From contig JBAXAO010000049.1 in NCBI GenBank assembly GCA_037142435.1, positions 1-8,390 of the forward strand: a stretch of 8,390 nt of DNA, in the 5' to 3' direction. Under the pieces are notes generated by a model, which saw only the letters and a list, made by a program, of their open reading frames with translations, ran no database searches and had not been told where the DNA came from. Each line of letters opens with the position of its first letter. Position 1 is the first letter of the stretch. Origin of the DNA: CAIMZW01 sp037142435. GTDB taxonomy: Bacteria > Actinomycetota > Actinomycetes > Nanopelagicales > Nanopelagicaceae. Below are positions 6,676-8,390 of the stretch, piece by piece. Made by a program: the position numbers and the translations under genes.

Positions 6676-6761
6676 ACCTAGTCAAGCTTTCGCTTGAAAC
6701 CTACCTAGTCAAGCTTTCGCTTGAAACCTACCTAGTCAAGCTTTCGCTTGAAACCTACCTA
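6674..6761 (-). repeat. three identical tandem 27-bp repeats plus a 7-bp partial fourth, in the atpH-atpA spacer
   Basis: Units start at 6674, 6701 and 6728 (plus-strand coordinates) and are identical over all 27 bases. A partial copy (CTACCTA) follows at 6755-6761. The spacer between the atpH stop and the atpA start is 115 bp, and the array fills most of it. The rest (6762-6779) is AT-rich; on the minus strand a second in-frame TAA directly follows the atpH stop. Perfect identity suggests recent or actively maintained expansion. The array ends exactly at the atpA SD. Confidence 0.95.
6682..6751 (-). promoter_or_regulatory. three mRNA hairpins with GNRA (GAAA) tetraloops in the atpA leader
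   Basis: Each repeat unit holds an inverted repeat at 6682-6697, 6709-6724 and 6736-6751. On the transcribed (minus) sense it reads TCAAGC-GAAA-GCTTGA: a perfect 6-bp stem with a C(GAAA)G tetraloop, a very stable RNA loop class. On the plus strand the loop would be TTTC, which has no special stability, so the symmetry favours function in the atp mRNA. The 11-nt linkers contain UAGGUAGG, which resembles an SD. No U tract follows, so the hairpins do not look like intrinsic terminators. Possible roles are mRNA processing or stabilisation for the segment from atpA onwards, or ribosome standby sites. This function is inferred. Confidence 0.7.
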
Positions 6762-6779
6762 ACTAAAACCTATTACTTA

Positions 6780-7607
6780 TTAACCTACGAGCGCTCGGCT
6801 CGCCTCTGCCAATCGACTAACGATGGTGCCATCGATAACTTCATCAGCAAAACGAATGGAAATTCCACCGAGAATGGCGGAATCAATCTCCACATTGATG
6901 TGAACCGGTTGGCCGATTTGAGCAGCAAGAGCCGTGGCCAACTTGGAGCGCTGGGCATCTGAAAGTGCAATCGCGGTACGAACATGTGCCGTGACGCGAT
7001 CTCGCCTGGCTGCAACACCATGTGTGTACGCGGCAAGGGTTTGCTCGATGCTGCGACCTCGGAGACCATCGACGAGCTCGTCGAGTAGTCGAACCGATGA
7101 ATCATTGAACTTTGAGGCGAAAATATCGTGAACCAACGCTTCTTTGTGAGCGGCCTCATCGGTACGAGAGGCCAGCGCTTGGCGAAGTTCACCATTGGCG
7201 ATCAAGATACGTGCGAACTCAAAGAGTTCATCTTGAACGAGATCTAACTTGTCATTGACGTTTGCAGCAGAAGCTTCGGCTTCGATGGCAATTTGCTCGA
7301 TGCCATCAGTGAATTCCGAAGGTGAAGACCAACGCAGGGCAACTGCGTTACCAACAAGTGAAAGAGCAACTTTTCCGATTACTTTTCCGAAAATATCTTC
7401 GACAAGTGCGACCTTAGAAGCTACATCGCGAGATGGATCGGTTAATGCCCGACGCAACCCGATTGATGTACCCAAAGAACCCAGAACGACGAAGAGATCT
7501 GCAGAAACGGTGGAGCAATCGAGCGCAGAGACCGACTTGAGGCTCTGATCTAACGAACCACGAAGGCTCGCTAACGATTGACGACTACTTCCACCCAAAA
7601 TAATCAT
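6780..7607 (-). CDS. atpH: ATP synthase F1 delta subunit, long actinobacterial form with duplicated N-terminal region
   Basis: Delta sits on top of F1 and links the head to the b-subunit peripheral stalk. The 275-aa product is about 100 residues longer than E. coli delta (177 aa), as is usual for actinobacteria outside the mycobacterial b-delta fusion. The OSCP/delta family C-terminal signature is clear (LGGISIRFADEVIDGTIVSRLAEA, about 246-269). Residues 34-73 and 124-163 align without gaps at a constant offset of 90, with 16 of 40 identical (LRRAL/LRQAL and VALVEDIF/EALVHDIF stand out), so the extension is a second copy of the N-terminal helical region. The start ATG at 7607 overlaps the atpF stop by one base (TAATG), and a GGAG lies 11 nt upstream. 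The gene ends with two consecutive in-frame TAA codons and is followed by the repeat-bearing spacer before atpA. Confidence 0.95.
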   Translation of the reverse strand: MIILGGSSRQSLASLRGSLDQSLKSVSALDCSTVSADLFVVLGSLGTSIGLRRALTDPSRDVASKVALVEDIFGKVIGKVALSLVGNAVALRWSSPSEFTDGIEQIAIEAEASAANVNDKLDLVQDELFEFARILIANGELRQALASRTDEAAHKEALVHDIFASKFNDSSVRLLDELVDGLRGRSIEQTLAAYTHGVAARRDRVTAHVRTAIALSDAQRSKLATALAAQIGQPVHINVEIDSAILGGISIRFADEVIDGTIVSRLAEASRALVG

Positions 7608-8137
7608 TACTTGCTCTTCTCCAAATCTTCCAAGAAGCGATCGACAATGCGTGATTGTCGGACCTGGTCATCTAAAGCTTCTCCGACAATTTTGGAAGCA
7701 AGCTCGGTTGCGAGCGTGCCAACTTCATTGCGAAGCGAAGTGATCGCTTGTTGACGTTCGGCTTCGATAGATGCATGAGCCGAAGCAGTAATTCGAGCTG
7801 CTTCTTCTTGAGCCTTGGCACGAAGGTCTTCGATGATGGCCACGCCTTGAACGCGTGCTTCTTCGCGGATCTTCTGTGCCTCGCCACGTGCATCTGCAAG
7901 TTGAGCGGTGTACTGAGTCAACGCCACTGCGGCTTCACGCTGGGCTTGCTCGGCCTTCTCGATTCCACCTTGGATAGCTTCGGTGCGAGCCGCGAATGCT
8001 TTTTCAAACATAGGCACGACTTTGCTGCGAAGCACCAAGAAGAGGAGCGTGAAGGCGATAGCGCCAACGATCAACTCAGCGGTGTGCGGTACTAGCGGAT
8101 TGGCTGCTGCCTCCGCGGCTGTGCTCTTAAAGCTCAT
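7607..8137 (-). CDS. atpF: ATP synthase Fo b subunit
   Basis: Subunit b anchors the peripheral stalk in the membrane and runs up to delta, holding the stator against rotation. The 176-aa product has the expected plan: a short N-terminal segment with NPLVPHTAE (13-21), one membrane helix (about 19-37, ELIVGAIAFTLLFLVL followed by Arg-Ser-Lys), then a long charged Ala/Glu/Arg/Gln-rich helix from about 45 to 155 that should form the b-b coiled coil, and a C-terminal delta-binding end (LASKIVGEALDDQVRQSRIVDRFL). It is a single, unfused b; there is no mycobacterial-type b-delta fusion. The start ATG at 8137 has AGGTAGGGG just upstream (8149-8141). The stop overlaps the atpH start by one base. Confidence 0.96.
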   Translation of the reverse strand: MSFKSTAAEAAANPLVPHTAELIVGAIAFTLLFLVLRSKVVPMFEKAFAARTEAIQGGIEKAEQAQREAAVALTQYTAQLADARGEAQKIREEARVQGVAIIEDLRAKAQEEAARITASAHASIEAERQQAITSLRNEVGTLATELASKIVGEALDDQVRQSRIVDRFLEDLEKSK

Positions 8138-8158
8138 TTTCCCCTACCTTTTCTTGAC

Positions 8159-8172
8159 TAAACCTTGGTTTA
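8159..8172. other. short inverted repeat in the atpE-atpF spacer
   Basis: TAAACC-TT-GGTTTA forms a small AT-rich stem of 5-6 bp in the 59-bp spacer between atpE and atpF. On either strand it is weak and has no U tract, so it is not a terminator. A hairpin behind atpE could help the high c-subunit output, but the signal is near chance level. Confidence 0.25.
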
Positions 8173-8196
8173 AATACCGGTTAAATCAGGTGCAGA

Positions 8197-8390
8197 TTAG
8201 AGAACGAATGCAAGTACGAGACCGAACAATGCAAGCGCTTCTGCCAAGGCGAAGCCAAGGAATGCGATTGGTTGCAGGACTGAACGTGCTTCTGGCTGAC
8301 GTGCAACGCCGCTGATGTATGCAGCGAAGATCATGCCGGTTGCAATTGCAGGTCCGATTGCAGATAGGCCATAACCGACCAGGTTGAGTG
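8197..8390 (-). CDS. atpE: ATP synthase Fo c subunit, C-terminal part (5' end outside window)
   Basis: The c subunit forms the membrane rotor ring that carries protons through Fo. The 63 C-terminal residues are visible on the minus strand, ending at TAA 8199-8197; the family is about 70-85 aa, so only the N-terminal residues are missing. The end of helix 1 reads GYGLSAIGPAIATGMIFAAY, the polar loop follows with SGVARQPEA (the conserved R-Q-P), and helix 2 holds the ion-binding Glu in FALAEALALFGLVLAFVL. The residues around this Glu (AEALAL) lack the Ser/Thr/Tyr ligands seen after the Glu in Na+-binding rings (the EST..Y pattern), so proton coupling is expected. The gene is followed by atpF after 59 bp, in the normal operon order. 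Confidence 0.96.
   Translation of the reverse strand, partial: LNLVGYGLSAIGPAIATGMIFAAYISGVARQPEARSVLQPIAFLGFALAEALALFGLVLAFVL

Noticed and set aside
6682..6751. Rho-independent terminators between atpH and atpA
   Set aside because: The stems are only 6 bp, no U tract follows any of them, and the operon must continue into atpA.
6674..6761. CRISPR array
   Set aside because: The units are directly contiguous 27-bp copies with no variable spacers and no cas genes nearby.
6648..6962. Plus-strand open frame encoding a threefold LVKLSLETY peptide repeat
   Set aside because: The 27-bp repeat is a multiple of three, so it keeps the frame open. The rest of the frame is antisense to atpH and there is no sign of a ribosome binding site or a protein family.

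Overview
The window is a stretch of an actinobacterial chromosome of moderate GC (about 50% by eye). It contains most of the F1Fo ATP synthase operon on the minus strand, followed by murA on the plus strand, a PduO-type ATP:cob(I)alamin adenosyltransferase gene on the minus strand, and the 3' end of an unrecognised gene on the plus strand. Three things point to Actinobacteria: the long delta subunit with a duplicated N-terminal region, the C-terminally extended alpha subunit, and the atp / pduO-type / murA neighbourhood, which is also found in Mycobacterium (atpBEFHAGDC, Rv1312, Rv1314c, murA). The moderate GC would suit a freshwater lineage such as Nanopelagicales (acI), but that is inference.

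Layout from left to right: 1-487 (+) 3' part of an unknown gene; 489-1064 (-) PduO-type adenosyltransferase; a 79-bp divergent intergenic region; 1144-2421 (+) murA; 2418-2675 (-) atpC; 2682-4115 (-) atpD; 4112-5020 (-) atpG; 5024-6664 (-) atpA; 6665-6779 a spacer holding three tandem 27-bp repeats; 6780-7607 (-) atpH; 7607-8137 (-) atpF; 8197-8390 (-) atpE, whose 5' end lies outside the window. The operon is transcribed from right to left in the order E-F-H-A-G-D-C. atpB, and atpI if present, should lie beyond the right edge.

The ATP synthase genes encode the proton-driven rotary enzyme: the c ring (atpE), the peripheral stalk (atpF and atpH), the catalytic head (atpA and atpD) and the central rotor (atpG and atpC). 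Most junctions are tight (overlaps of 1-4 bp or gaps of 3-6 bp), as expected for translational coupling. The exceptions are the 59-bp atpE-atpF spacer and the 115-bp atpH-atpA spacer. In the mRNA, each repeat unit of the latter forms a 6-bp stem closed by a GAAA (GNRA) tetraloop, and the linkers carry SD-like UAGGUAG. This is the most unusual element seen here.

Other points of note: epsilon is only 85 aa and lacks the usual C-terminal helical hairpin, while alpha keeps a C-terminal tail; MurA has Asp in place of the catalytic/fosfomycin-target Cys; atpA and atpD both begin with ATGATG; a 25-bp palindrome covers both stop codons of the convergent pair at 488; and murA and atpC overlap by 4 bp at their stop codons with no visible terminator. 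Everything else looks like normal housekeeping content. I saw no mobile element, CRISPR array, tRNA or rRNA.
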